Positions 33,074-41,992 of a DNA stretch of 64,000 bases are shown here, piece by piece. The translations under genes and the position numbers were made by a program. Within the stretch, counting starts at the first letter, position 1. Each line of letters begins with the position of its first letter. The DNA is from JBHEBG01 sp046557915 (GTDB taxonomy: Bacteria; Bacteroidota; Bacteroidia; Flavobacteriales; Flavobacteriaceae), in assembly GCF_046557915.1 (NCBI RefSeq), contig NZ_JBHEBG010000001.1:124001-188000 (forward strand), in the 5' to 3' direction. The notes beneath the pieces are model-generated. The model made no database searches. It saw nothing but the letters and a program-made list of their open reading frames with translations, and was not told the DNA's origin.

Positions 33074-34357
33074 ATGAAACTCTGGGACAAAGGATTTAGC
33101 ACAGATAAAAAGATCGACCATTTTACGGTGGGCAACGATAGGGAATTGGATCTTCTTTTGGCAAAGTATGATGTGATAGCCTCCAGGGCCCATGCAAAAA
33201 TGTTAGGAAAAATTGGGCTGCTTACCGATGGGGAAACCAAAAGTTTGGTGGCCGAACTCAACGCAATAGCCAGTACTATAGAAAAAGGAACATTTACTAT
33301 TGAAGATTCGTTTGAGGACATGCACTCTAAAATTGAATTTCTCCTTACCGAGAAACTTGGGGATACCGGCAAAAAAATACACACCGCGCGCTCACGAAAC
33401 GATCAAATCTTGGTAGCCATGCAACTGTATGTTAAGGATGAGCTTTTGGAAATATGTTCCGAAATCAAAGACCTTTTTGATCTTCTATTGCAAAAGGCCG
33501 AGCAATACAAAGAGGTATTATTGCCGGGTTATACGCATTTACAGATTGCCATGCCCTCTTCCTTTGGTTTATGGTTTTCGGCTTATGCCGAGAGTTTAAT
33601 AGACGATGTTTACTTTATAAATGCTGCATACAAGGTCGCAGACCAAAATCCGTTGGGAAGTGCCGCCGGATATGGAAGTTCTTTTCCCATCGACAGGGAT
33701 TTTACTACCAAGGAGATGGGATTTAAAACCCTAAAATATAATGTGGTAGCTGCCCAGATGGGCAGGGGAAAAGTAGAAAAAGCCACTGCTTTTGGCATAA
33801 GCAGTGTGGCATCTACCTTATCCAAAATGGCCATGGATATTTGTTTATACATGAGCCAAAACTTTGATTTCATCTCTTTTCCCGATGAACTTACCACCGG
33901 GTCTAGTATTATGCCCCATAAAAAAAACCCCGATGTTTTTGAGTTAGTGCGGGCCAAGTGCAACAAAATACAGGCGGTTCCCAATCAGTTGACTTTGATT
34001 ACCAATAACTTGCCCAGTGGGTACCATAGAGATTTACAACTCATAAAGGAAGTAATAGTACCAGCTATCCAAGATGTTAGGGCTTGTTTGGAGATTATTT
34101 CGTTTAGCCTAAAGGAGATTAAAGTGAATGCAGCCATCTTGGAAGATCCCAAGTACGATTACCTTTTTAGTGTGGATACATTGAACGAGTTAGTACAGCA
34201 AGGGATGCCTTTCCGGGATGCCTACAAAAAAATGGGACAAGAGATTCAGGAAGGTAGTTTTACTCCGAAAAGGGATATTGAACATTCGCACCAAGGAAGT
34301 CTAGGCAATCTTTGTTTGGAGGAAATAAAACAGAAAATGGAATACGTTAATTCCTAA
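33074..34357 (+). CDS. argH: Argininosuccinate lyase
   Basis: 427 residues. The fumarase/aspartase-superfamily signature GSSIMPHKKNPDVFELVR near 277 holds the flexible catalytic loop, and HTARSRNDQILVAMQLY near 101 and GYTHLQIAMPSSFGLWFSAYAE near 152 are the other conserved blocks. It splits argininosuccinate into arginine and fumarate, the last step. It closes the operon; the next gene is convergent. Confidence 0.95.
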   Translation: MKLWDKGFSTDKKIDHFTVGNDRELDLLLAKYDVIASRAHAKMLGKIGLLTDGETKSLVAELNAIASTIEKGTFTIEDSFEDMHSKIEFLLTEKLGDTGKKIHTARSRNDQILVAMQLYVKDELLEICSEIKDLFDLLLQKAEQYKEVLLPGYTHLQIAMPSSFGLWFSAYAESLIDDVYFINAAYKVADQNPLGSAAGYGSSFPIDRDFTTKEMGFKTLKYNVVAAQMGRGKVEKATAFGISSVASTLSKMAMDICLYMSQNFDFISFPDELTTGSSIMPHKKNPDVFELVRAKCNKIQAVPNQLTLITNNLPSGYHRDLQLIKEVIVPAIQDVRACLEIISFSLKEIKVNAAILEDPKYDYLFSVDTLNELVQQGMPFRDAYKKMGQEIQEGSFTPKRDIEHSHQGSLGNLCLEEIKQKMEYVNS

Positions 34358-34403
34358 AATAAATTTAATTGAAGCGCTATTATGGATCAACGGTGACCGT
34401 CCT

Positions 34404-35228
34404 TTAAGCCATTCCCAAATTAATAAGTTCTTGTTTGGTTAAATGGCGCCAATGGCCGCGGGGCAGATCTTTTTTGGTAAGTCCGGCATAGACCACGCGA
34501 TCCAATTTTACAACTTCATAATCCAAGTGCTCAAAAATTCGACGTACAATACCGTTTCTGTTGCTTCTGATCTCCATACCCACCTCTCGTTTGGGAGCAT
34601 TATCGATATAACTGATTTCATGCACTTTGATCGGCCCGTCGTCCAATGTAAGCGTTTCTTGGATTTTTTTAAGATCGGCTTGTCTCAAAGCTTTGTTCAA
34701 CTCTACATGATAAATTTTACGCAGACCGTTTTTTGCATGGGTAAGACTCTTGGCAAAATCTCCATCATTGGTATACACTATTAGACCAGTGGTGTTTTTA
34801 TCCATTTTCCCTACTGGTGATAATTTGGCCTTGGAAGCTTTGATGATGAGTTGGTTTGCAGTTCGCCTACCTCTTTCATCGTTCGTGGTAGTTACAAAGT
34901 CCTTGGGTTTGTTCAATAGCACGTATTCTTTTTTCTCCGGATTTAAAAGTCGCCCATCGAACTTAACAACATCCGTAAGCTTCACTTTATAGCCCATTTC
35001 GGTAATGGGTTTGCCATTTACGGTAACGTTGCCCGCCGCTATATAGATATCGGCATCCCTACGCGAACAGACGCCAGAGTTGGCCACATAGCGGTTTAAT
35101 CTGATTAGATTGGGATCTTTGGGTTTTTGAAGTTCTGTGCTTTTCTTTTTTGCCTGGCCCTTGCCAGCATTCCTGTTCTTTCTAAAAGCACCTCCCCTTT
35201 TGCCTTTGTTGGCATCCGACCTATCCAT
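34404..35228 (-). CDS. rluB: 23S rRNA pseudouridine synthase, RsuA/RluB family
   Basis: 274 residues. A basic low-complexity N-terminus (about 1-40) precedes an S4 RNA-binding domain (IRLNRYVANSGVCSRRDADIYIAAGNVTVNGKPI) and the synthase domain. The catalytic Asp sits in VGKMDKNTTGLIVYTNDG, equivalent to the GRLDxxTxGL motif. NGIVRRIFEHLDYEVVKLDRV and RGHWRHLTKQEL finish the family pattern. Rlu versus Rsu specificity is not certain. A TAACTTTG motif sits 17 bp upstream. Confidence 0.88.
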   Translation of the reverse strand: MDRSDANKGKRGGAFRKNRNAGKGQAKKKSTELQKPKDPNLIRLNRYVANSGVCSRRDADIYIAAGNVTVNGKPITEMGYKVKLTDVVKFDGRLLNPEKKEYVLLNKPKDFVTTTNDERGRRTANQLIIKASKAKLSPVGKMDKNTTGLIVYTNDGDFAKSLTHAKNGLRKIYHVELNKALRQADLKKIQETLTLDDGPIKVHEISYIDNAPKREVGMEIRSNRNGIVRRIFEHLDYEVVKLDRVVYAGLTKKDLPRGHWRHLTKQELINLGMA

Positions 35229-35244
35229 AACCTAAAAATTTTTG

Positions 35245-35252
35245 CAAAGTTA
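35245..35252 (-). promoter_or_regulatory. -7 promoter element of rluB
   Basis: On the minus strand TAACTTTG fits TAnnTTTG. It lies 17 bp from the rluB ATG, predicting a very short 5' untranslated region. Confidence 0.5.
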
Positions 35253-35307
35253 GCGAAGCCATACGGATTACCCCCTATATGCATGCATCAAATAATTCAT
35301 GTGAAGG

Positions 35308-36258
35308 TTAATCCTCAAAATGTACGGTAGATTGTCGTTGTCGATTTACCGATAACTGGGTAACGTCTGGGCGCGAATAATGCCCCGAGGGGTCAAAATT
35401 CTGCCGTTCTTCATAAATACGATTGAAATCGAGTTCTTGATAGATCAGTCCTTCTTTGTGTAAAACTGGTTCTACGATCCACTCCCCATCCGGACCTGCA
35501 ATACACGAACCCCCATTGGCCAGTACATCGGGCGAAGTTTTCAATATTTCATCTAAATGAGGTGTGGTCTCAGGGAAATCTTCTTTACGCATCATAGAGG
35601 ACACAGAAACTACAAAACTTCTAGACTCCCTTGCAATAAACCTTGTAATATCTTTGGTATTATGTTCATTTCCAGGCCATACGGCGATATGAAGGTCCTC
35701 ACCCAAACCATAGAGTGCCGTTCTGGGCAAGGGCATCCAATTTTCCCAGCAATTAAGCCCTCCTACCGTAAATTGTTTAAGCGGGTGTACTTGCAGGCCA
35801 TTGCCATCTCCAGGAGCCCAGGTAAGCCTTTCATCATAAGTGGGCTGTAGTTTTCGGTGCACAGATTTTATCTCCCCATCTTCATTGACATATACCAAAG
35901 AGCAATACAAGCTATGACCTCCCCTATCCTTGGCGCGTTCCATAATGCCAAGATATACGGAAATTTTGTGCTCTTTAGCAAGATCACAGATGCTTTTTAG
36001 TTCGCCGGCTTCAACCTGTATGGAATTTCTAACATAGTGTGCATGCAGTTCCTTGTTTACCTTTAAGTCCCAAGCCGCTCCGTTAGTCAATGCCAACCAA
36101 AAAGGATAGCCAGGTAATAGGGCTTCTCCAAAGACCACTAATTCTGCCCCCTCCTCGGAAGCTTCCACAATTGTATTTTCAATTTTTGTAAGGGTAGCGG
36201 TTTTATTGAGCCATACCGGAGCAATTTGGGCCATGGCCACTTTTAGAATATTATCCAT
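35308..36258 (-). CDS. Nitrilase-type carbon-nitrogen hydrolase
   Basis: 316 residues. The catalytic triad of the nitrilase branch is present: Glu in VVFGEALLPGYPFW near 46, Lys in HRKLQPTYDERLTWAPGDG near 134, and Cys in GGLNCWENWMPLPR near 168. CWEN after the Cys distinguishes true nitrilases from amidases or ureidopropionases. The enzyme would convert a nitrile to a carboxylic acid and ammonia; the substrate is unknown. Its ATG shares one base with the stop codon of the downstream prenyltransferase gene (TAATG on the minus strand), so the two are co-translated although no pathway link is obvious. Confidence 0.9.
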   Translation of the reverse strand: MDNILKVAMAQIAPVWLNKTATLTKIENTIVEASEEGAELVVFGEALLPGYPFWLALTNGAAWDLKVNKELHAHYVRNSIQVEAGELKSICDLAKEHKISVYLGIMERAKDRGGHSLYCSLVYVNEDGEIKSVHRKLQPTYDERLTWAPGDGNGLQVHPLKQFTVGGLNCWENWMPLPRTALYGLGEDLHIAVWPGNEHNTKDITRFIARESRSFVVSVSSMMRKEDFPETTPHLDEILKTSPDVLANGGSCIAGPDGEWIVEPVLHKEGLIYQELDFNRIYEERQNFDPSGHYSRPDVTQLSVNRQRQSTVHFED

Positions 36259-37163
36259 TAGAGAATTCTGTTTAATACTAAATCTATATCTATCAATAAG
36301 ATGCTAAACACCCCTATGACTATAATCATTTTAAGGATGTTGTGTAGCCAAACATAGTGCATTTTCGTTTTTGATCGCCATAACAAAATTAGGAACAACA
36401 ATAGTAAAAGAACACACCCAATAAAGTAAAGATACATATACCCCACATCAAAATTATAAATTAGCAACAAAGCCGGAACCAAGGTTAGCACTATTAAAAT
36501 ACTTATCAAGGTTTTTGAAAGGGATGCGCCATACAAAATAGGTATGGTTTTATAGTTTTGCGCCAGGTCTCCTGCTATGTTCTCTAGATCCTTAATCATT
36601 TCCCGAGCTAAAATCAACAGAAAGAGGAACATGGCATGCACAAATATTACGGTCTCAAAATTCTTATAGTACACAAATACCGCAAAGAATGGGGAAATGG
36701 CCAAGGTAGCAGAAACGAAATTTCCTGCGAACGGCACTTTCTTTAACTTATGTGAATAGAACCAAATACCGAAAATATACGCGGAAAAGAACAGTACGGC
36801 CCTAAAGGATACATAACTGGCAAGGAAAACGGACAAAAAATTAAGTACAAAGTATGTAGTTAGTTTAGTGCGCTGGCTTACCAAGCGATCTAGCATGGTC
36901 TTTCTGGGTTTGTTAATCAGATCTTTCTCGGCATCATAAAAATTATTAATGATATAGCCTGCGGCAATTACCAAAGTAGAGGCTAGTACAATTACAAAAA
37001 GGTTAATATCCAGAACCACTTTTCGCAAAGGTAGGTCCGGGGCCAATATATAAATGGAGGCCAAGTATTGGGCCAAGGCTATAATTAAAATATTATAACC
37101 CCTAACAATAGAGAACAGACTCAAAAACTTTAAAAGTAGGAGCTTGTTTCGTCTGCTAAGCAT
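36258..37163 (-). CDS. UbiA-family prenyltransferase (geranylgeranylglycerol-phosphate type)
   Basis: 301 residues, about eight membrane helices. The polyprenyl-diphosphate site is YIINNFYDAEKDLINKPRKTM near 66-86, and the second Asp motif is LILAREMIKDLENIAGD near 188. Bacteroidota homologues are annotated as digeranylgeranylglycerophosphate synthase-like, which would attach a prenyl chain to a prenylglycerol phosphate, but quinone-type substrates are possible. It follows mevalonate-pathway genes on the same strand (10-bp gap), which fits use of their product as prenyl donor precursor. Confidence 0.82.
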   Translation of the reverse strand: MLSRRNKLLLLKFLSLFSIVRGYNILIIALAQYLASIYILAPDLPLRKVVLDINLFVIVLASTLVIAAGYIINNFYDAEKDLINKPRKTMLDRLVSQRTKLTTYFVLNFLSVFLASYVSFRAVLFFSAYIFGIWFYSHKLKKVPFAGNFVSATLAISPFFAVFVYYKNFETVIFVHAMFLFLLILAREMIKDLENIAGDLAQNYKTIPILYGASLSKTLISILIVLTLVPALLLIYNFDVGYMYLYFIGCVLLLLLFLILLWRSKTKMHYVWLHNILKMIIVIGVFSILLIDIDLVLNRIL

Positions 37164-37173
37164 GTACGGAGTA

Positions 37174-38112
37174 TTAGAAGTTGTAAACCACTTCCAAGTT
37201 GTGCCCTTTAAGTGAATTCCTTGCCTTATCTATATCTTGGGTAAAGCCCAAAATATAACCGCCGCCACCAGAACCGCATAGTTTTAAATAGTAATCATTG
37301 GTGTCTATACCTTGTTTCCAAAGGGTATGGAACTCTGCTGGTATCATCGGCTTAAAATTATCTAAAACTATATGGGAAAGTTGTTTTAGGTTACCGAAGA
37401 GTGATTTCATGTCTCCTTTGATAAAATCCTCAACACAGGCATCGGTATGTTTGATGAATTTGTTTTTAAGCATGGTTCTAAAACCTTCCTGTTTCATATT
37501 CTCCATAAATAATTGTACCATAGGGGCGGTTTCCCCTGTAGTACCGCTATCCAACAAGAAGACCGCTCCCTTACCTTCCATATTCTGGGAAGGAATGCTG
37601 GTAGATTCTATATTGTCTTTGGAATTTATAAGTATTGGTAGGCTTAAATAGCTGTTAAGGGGGTCTAGCCCCGAGGATTTACCATGAAAAAAAGACTCCA
37701 TTTTACCAAATATGGTCTTTAATATCAGTAATTTTTCCCTGGTTAGGTTTTCTAGAACGGTAATTTTATCCTTGGCGTATTTATCATATATCGCCGCTAC
37801 CAAGGCACCACTACTTCCTATGCCGTACCCTTGGGGGATTGAACTATCAAAATACATTCCTGAAGCAATATCTTTTTTTAGGCCTTCCAGATCAAAGGTT
37901 ACCAATTCTGGTTCCTCATGTTGTACCCTATCTAGATACGCTGCAAAGGCTCCTAAGCTAAGATTGGATTTTCTTGCCTCTTCCGAAGGATTTTCATCCG
38001 TCTTAAGGGCACCCTTAAAAAAATTGTAGGGAATGGAAAGTCCTTTGGAGTCTTTAATAATCCCATACTCTCCGAAGAGTAGAATTTTGGAATAAAATAG
38101 GGGTCCTTTCAT
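37174..38112 (-). CDS. mvk: GHMP kinase, mevalonate kinase-like
   Basis: 312 residues. FYSKILLFGEYGIIKDSKGLSIPY at the start and SIPQGYGIGSSGALVAAIYDKYA near 90 (the ATP-binding GHMP motif), with KLCGSGGGGYILGF near 283, identify the family. Between UbiA and the diphosphomevalonate decarboxylase gene, mevalonate kinase is the likely role, although phosphomevalonate kinase is possible from sequence alone. Flavobacteria use the mevalonate pathway, so this is expected. Confidence 0.82.
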   Translation of the reverse strand: MKGPLFYSKILLFGEYGIIKDSKGLSIPYNFFKGALKTDENPSEEARKSNLSLGAFAAYLDRVQHEEPELVTFDLEGLKKDIASGMYFDSSIPQGYGIGSSGALVAAIYDKYAKDKITVLENLTREKLLILKTIFGKMESFFHGKSSGLDPLNSYLSLPILINSKDNIESTSIPSQNMEGKGAVFLLDSGTTGETAPMVQLFMENMKQEGFRTMLKNKFIKHTDACVEDFIKGDMKSLFGNLKQLSHIVLDNFKPMIPAEFHTLWKQGIDTNDYYLKLCGSGGGGYILGFTQDIDKARNSLKGHNLEVVYNF

Positions 38113-38185
38113 AATAGCTTTTGCGGATAAAGCGTTTCCAAACTTTTTGTATTAAACGTACAATATTGCCCGTTATGATTTCAAA

Positions 38186-39268
38186 TTACAGTTTTTTAGC
38201 GCCAATTCCAATTTCGTCGCAAATATACTGCCCGTTTTCACAATATACAACCAACTCATCTTTAATAAATTGCAAAACTTCCGCTGCTTCATTTTTTGGA
38301 TATAGCAGATGCACATTGGCCCCTGCATCCAAGGTAAAGCAAAGATGGGTTTTTGAAGCCTTTCTAAAGTCCCAAATGGCATTTATAATTTTAAGCGTAT
38401 TGGGCATCATAAGCACAAAATATGGGGAACTGGTCATCATCATGGCATGTAAAGTAAGGGCTTCTTGCTCTACTATGGCTACAAAACCCTCCAAATCCCC
38501 ACTGGCCAAAACCGATTTCAGTTTTACTAAATTTTCATGGGCCTGGTTAAAACGTTGTGCTGCAAAGGGGTGATTGTGCATTAAATTATGCCCCAACGTA
38601 CTACTCACCTGTTTTTGCCCCTTGTGTACCAATAATATGGTATCGCGATAATTCTTGAAGACCTTATGCACTTCATCGGAATATTTGACCGCATAAAGAT
38701 CGGAACTGGTGGCAATAGCCTTATGTATACCCCATGTTATAATCTCCCCATCAATACTTCTACACGCACTTCCAGAACCCAAGCGTGCCAAAAAAGATGC
38801 CTTCCTCTTAAAAAAATCTTCGTCAGCACTGAGGTTAAGAACTCTTTCTATATCCATTAGGCATAGGGCCAGGGCGGCCATTCCACTTGCAGAGGAGGCT
38901 ATACCGCTACTATGGGGAAAGGTGTTTGAGGTATTTATTAAGAAATGATAGTCCTTCAGAAAAGGCATATATTCTTCGATCTTAACAAAAAAGCTTTTGA
39001 TTTTAGGCTTAAAATCTTCTTTGGGCAAGTCGTCAAAAAGTAGATCGAACGAGAAGTTATCTGATCTGGAAGAAAGTTTTTTATAAGAAACCGTAGTGGT
39101 TGTTAGGCACTTGTTTAGCGTGAAACTAAGGGACGGATTCGCAGGAATCTGGTTTCCCCTTTTTCCCCAGTACTTTATTAGAGCTATATTGCTAGGTGCT
39201 TGCCATGTTACGCTTCCTTCTTCCCTGTCTGCTGTATAAGCACTGGGAACAAAGTCTATTTCCGTCAT
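38186..39268 (-). CDS. mvaD: Diphosphomevalonate decarboxylase
   Basis: 360 residues. VTWQAPSNIALIKYWGKRGNQIPANPSLSFTLN near 20-50 is diagnostic of this enzyme. TFPHSSGIASSASGMAALALCL near 114 is the ATP loop. GSGSACRSIDGEIITWGI near 155 holds the conserved Ser/Arg, and FTLDAGANVHLLYP near 315 the catalytic Asp. It converts mevalonate diphosphate to isopentenyl diphosphate with ATP. A TATCTTTG promoter motif lies 18 bp upstream, so it likely starts the minus-strand operon that runs to the nitrilase. Confidence 0.93.
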   Translation of the reverse strand: MTEIDFVPSAYTADREEGSVTWQAPSNIALIKYWGKRGNQIPANPSLSFTLNKCLTTTTVSYKKLSSRSDNFSFDLLFDDLPKEDFKPKIKSFFVKIEEYMPFLKDYHFLINTSNTFPHSSGIASSASGMAALALCLMDIERVLNLSADEDFFKRKASFLARLGSGSACRSIDGEIITWGIHKAIATSSDLYAVKYSDEVHKVFKNYRDTILLVHKGQKQVSSTLGHNLMHNHPFAAQRFNQAHENLVKLKSVLASGDLEGFVAIVEQEALTLHAMMMTSSPYFVLMMPNTLKIINAIWDFRKASKTHLCFTLDAGANVHLLYPKNEAAEVLQFIKDELVVYCENGQYICDEIGIGAKKL

Positions 39269-39285
39269 TGAAATTACAATTTACA

Positions 39286-39293
39286 CAAAGATA
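39286..39293 (-). promoter_or_regulatory. -7 promoter element of the mevalonate operon
   Basis: On the minus strand TATCTTTG fits TAnnTTTG and ends 18 bp before the mvaD start codon. Confidence 0.5.
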
Positions 39294-39344
39294 GTTTTTA
39301 ACCGCTTTTGGGGTGGTGCCAAAACAAATTAATTACTATTTTAG

Positions 39345-39836
39345 TTGACTTACATCTCAAAATTGAAAAAGACTGCCACCCGTATCGCCATTGCCGTAAG
39401 TATTTGTCTGCTTATTGGGTTTCTTTCTGGATTTGCTACACAAACTTCGGTCAACGATTGGTATACCACACTCAATAAACCAAGTTTTAACCCTCCAAAC
39501 TGGATATTTGCTCCTGTATGGACCGTACTTTATATTTTAATGGGGGTATCTGCCGGCATTGTTTGGGCCAAAGGATTTTATCATATTTGGGTTAAGACCG
39601 CTTTGTACCACTTTGGCTTTCAATTGCTTTTCAATGCGCTTTGGAGTATTATGTTCTTTGGATTTCGGAACCCTTTTTGGGGTCTATTGACCATCCTTAT
39701 TTTACTTATTTTAATCTTAGCTACCATAAAATGGTTCAAGGTAGTTAGCAAAACTGCCGCATATCTCTTAATTCCTTATTTAATATGGGTTAGCTTTGCC
39801 ACTATGCTGAACTACAAAATTTGGGTTTTAAATTAA
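39345..39836 (+). CDS. tspO: TspO/MBR-family membrane protein
   Basis: 163 residues from TTG 39345; a second TTG at 39363 (MKKTATRIAIAV...) gives 157 and is equally good. Five transmembrane helices and the conserved WYTTLNKPSFNPPNWIFAPVWTVLYILMG and ALWSIMFFGFRNPFWGL motifs define TspO. The family binds porphyrins and sterols and modulates stress or tetrapyrrole responses. Its stop overlaps the stop of the convergent DUF1697 gene by 3 bp. Confidence 0.9.
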   Translation: MTYISKLKKTATRIAIAVSICLLIGFLSGFATQTSVNDWYTTLNKPSFNPPNWIFAPVWTVLYILMGVSAGIVWAKGFYHIWVKTALYHFGFQLLFNALWSIMFFGFRNPFWGLLTILILLILILATIKWFKVVSKTAAYLLIPYLIWVSFATMLNYKIWVLN

Positions 39837-40375
39837 TGGCCAGCAAGCTTTAAAAGATTGGTTACCGTCCTATCATTCCTAGTTGTTGCCCTCACACTCA
39901 ATTTTTTCTCGAAAAAGTTATTGTTGCACTTGGCTTTTCCATAACCCTTGGCACATCTTAGATAAATGCATCGTTTGGCAATAACAAATGCCTCGTTTTC
40001 GTACGTTTCTTTTTTTAAAGATAGAATATGCTCCTCCTTTGGGACCTGCTGCAAAAAAACATAGTATATTCTGTTCTCTTCAATATCTTTTTTATTATGG
40101 AAAGGATTGGCTTCATAGATACCTTTTAATTGATCTACTGGGAGTACCAAAACGGTTATATTAAATCCATAGGCTTCAAAAATCAATTTGTTAATTGCCG
40201 CTTCCAACACCATGGTATTTTTTTCATTACTGTTAAAGACCAAGTTGCCGCTCTGGATGTAAGTAATTACATTGACTATGGTTTTGCATTCCAATGTTTG
40301 CTTTAAATCGGCCATTTTTATCTTTTTCTGACCGCTTACATTTATTCCCCTTAATAGTGCAATATAGATAGTCAT
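39833..40375 (-). CDS. DUF1697 protein
   Basis: 180 residues. YIALLRGINVSGQKKIKMADLKQTLE at the N-terminus and TYIQSGNLVFNS near 40 are the DUF1697 signature, with VTNLLKLA at the end. The function is not established. No signal or membrane helix. Confidence 0.85.
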   Translation of the reverse strand: MTIYIALLRGINVSGQKKIKMADLKQTLECKTIVNVITYIQSGNLVFNSNEKNTMVLEAAINKLIFEAYGFNITVLVLPVDQLKGIYEANPFHNKKDIEENRIYYVFLQQVPKEEHILSLKKETYENEAFVIAKRCIYLRCAKGYGKAKCNNNFFEKKLSVRATTRNDRTVTNLLKLAGH

Positions 40376-40409
40376 ATACCAAATTTAGTTTTTATGGTTT
40401 GATTGAATT

Positions 40410-40434
40410 ATAAAATGGATTCGATTCATTTTAT
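40410..40434. promoter_or_regulatory. Imperfect palindrome upstream of glpK
   Basis: A 25-bp inverted repeat with eight perfect outer pairs (ATAAAATG/CATTTTAT) and a CG-containing centre ends 49 bp before glpK. It is a candidate regulator-binding site for the glycerol operon. No regulator gene is adjacent. Confidence 0.4.
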
Positions 40435-40483
40435 TTGTTAACTTATACCCGCTAAATTAATTCTTAATCCACCAATTTATATT

Positions 40484-41980
40484 ATGGAAAAATATATTCT
40501 TGCCTTAGACCAAGGCACTACCAGTTGCCGAGCCATTGTTTTTGACAAAAAAGGAGATATCGTCTCAACGGCACAAAAAGAATTTACACAACATTTTCCG
40601 AAACCGGGGTGGGTTGAACATGATGCAACTGAAATCTGGTCTACACAAGCGGGGATGGCAGCGGAAGCCACTACCAAAAAGGGACTTAATGGTGATAACA
40701 TTGCGGCCATAGGCATTACCAACCAGCGCGAAACGGTTGTAGTCTGGGACAGAAATACCGGCAAACCTGTTTACAATGCCATTGTATGGCAAGACAAACG
40801 AACCGCAGACTTTTGCGATGAATTAAAAAAGCAGGGCAAAACAGAACTTATAAGGGAAAAGACCGGGCTAGTTATAGATGCCTATTTTTCTGGGACAAAA
40901 GTAAAATGGATTTTAGACAATGTGGAAGGTGCCAGACAAAAAGCCGAAGCCGGAGAATTGGTTATGGGCACCATAGATTCTTGGCTTATTTGGAATTTTA
41001 CCCACGGAGATCTTCATGTAACCGATGTCACCAATGCATGTAGGACATTGCTTTTCAATATAAATACCATGGATTGGGATGATGAGCTTTTAGCACTTTT
41101 GACCATTCCTAGAAGCATGCTTCCAGAAGTAAAACAGTCTAGCGAAGTTTATGGACATACAAAAGGAACGATCTTATCTAGCGAAATCCCTATCGCAGGG
41201 ATTGCAGGGGACCAGCAAGCGGCTCTTTTTGGGCAAATGTGCACAAAACCGGGTATGGTTAAGAATACGTATGGTACTGGCTGTTTTATGTTGATGAATA
41301 TAGGCGAAAAGCCACTTATCTCGAAAAATAATCTGCTGACTACGGTTGCTTGGAAAATAAACGGAAAAACACACTATGCGCTTGAAGGTAGCATTTTTAT
41401 AGCCGGGGCCGTAGTGCAATGGCTGCGCGATAGCCTAAAAATTATTGCGAATTCTGCGGATGTGGAAAAACTTGCCGGAAGTGTTGATAGTTCGGAAGGC
41501 GTTTATTTTGTGCCTGCCTTTGCCGGCTTGGGAGCGCCCCATTGGAATCAAAAAGCACAAGGCACTATTTTTGGAATAACAAGGGGCAGTACGGATGCCC
41601 ACATTGCCAGGGCCGCCTTAGAATCTATCGCCTATCAGACCATGGATATCTTAACGGCCATGGAAGCAGATTCGGGAATCTCCATACAGGAATTAAGGGT
41701 AGATGGAGGTGCTACGGTCAATAACATGCTGATGCAATTTCAATCCGATGTACTCAATACGGTTACGGTAAGACCCAAGGTAATAGAAACTACGGTCATG
41801 GGAGCCGCCTATTTGGCAGGCCTTGCGGTAGGTTATTGGGAAAGTATGGAAGAAATACAAAAAATTTGGCAGACCGACGTCCATTTTAAACCTACCACGG
41901 AAAGGGCAGAAATAGACAAGGGTATAAAAGGTTGGTATAAAGCCATAAATGCTCTTCAATACTGGACAAAAGAAAACTAA
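40484..41980 (+). CDS. glpK: Glycerol kinase
   Basis: 498 residues, normal for GlpK. LALDQGTTSCRAIVFDKKG at the start is the first phosphate motif. WVEHDATEIW near 45, GITNQRETVVVWDRNTGKPVYNAIVWQDKRTA near 77 and FVPAFAGLGAPHWNQKAQGTIFGITRGS near 345 are conserved. It phosphorylates glycerol to glycerol 3-phosphate. glpF follows after 12 bp, giving an uptake-plus-kinase operon. Confidence 0.96.
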   Translation: MEKYILALDQGTTSCRAIVFDKKGDIVSTAQKEFTQHFPKPGWVEHDATEIWSTQAGMAAEATTKKGLNGDNIAAIGITNQRETVVVWDRNTGKPVYNAIVWQDKRTADFCDELKKQGKTELIREKTGLVIDAYFSGTKVKWILDNVEGARQKAEAGELVMGTIDSWLIWNFTHGDLHVTDVTNACRTLLFNINTMDWDDELLALLTIPRSMLPEVKQSSEVYGHTKGTILSSEIPIAGIAGDQQAALFGQMCTKPGMVKNTYGTGCFMLMNIGEKPLISKNNLLTTVAWKINGKTHYALEGSIFIAGAVVQWLRDSLKIIANSADVEKLAGSVDSSEGVYFVPAFAGLGAPHWNQKAQGTIFGITRGSTDAHIARAALESIAYQTMDILTAMEADSGISIQELRVDGGATVNNMLMQFQSDVLNTVTVRPKVIETTVMGAAYLAGLAVGYWESMEEIQKIWQTDVHFKPTTERAEIDKGIKGWYKAINALQYWTKEN

Positions 41981-41992
41981 TCCATCAACATT

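Noticed and set aside
34358..34403. ACGGT/ACCGT inverted pair as terminator between argH and rluB
   Set aside because: The loop would be a single base and no T-tract follows, so a functional hairpin is unlikely.
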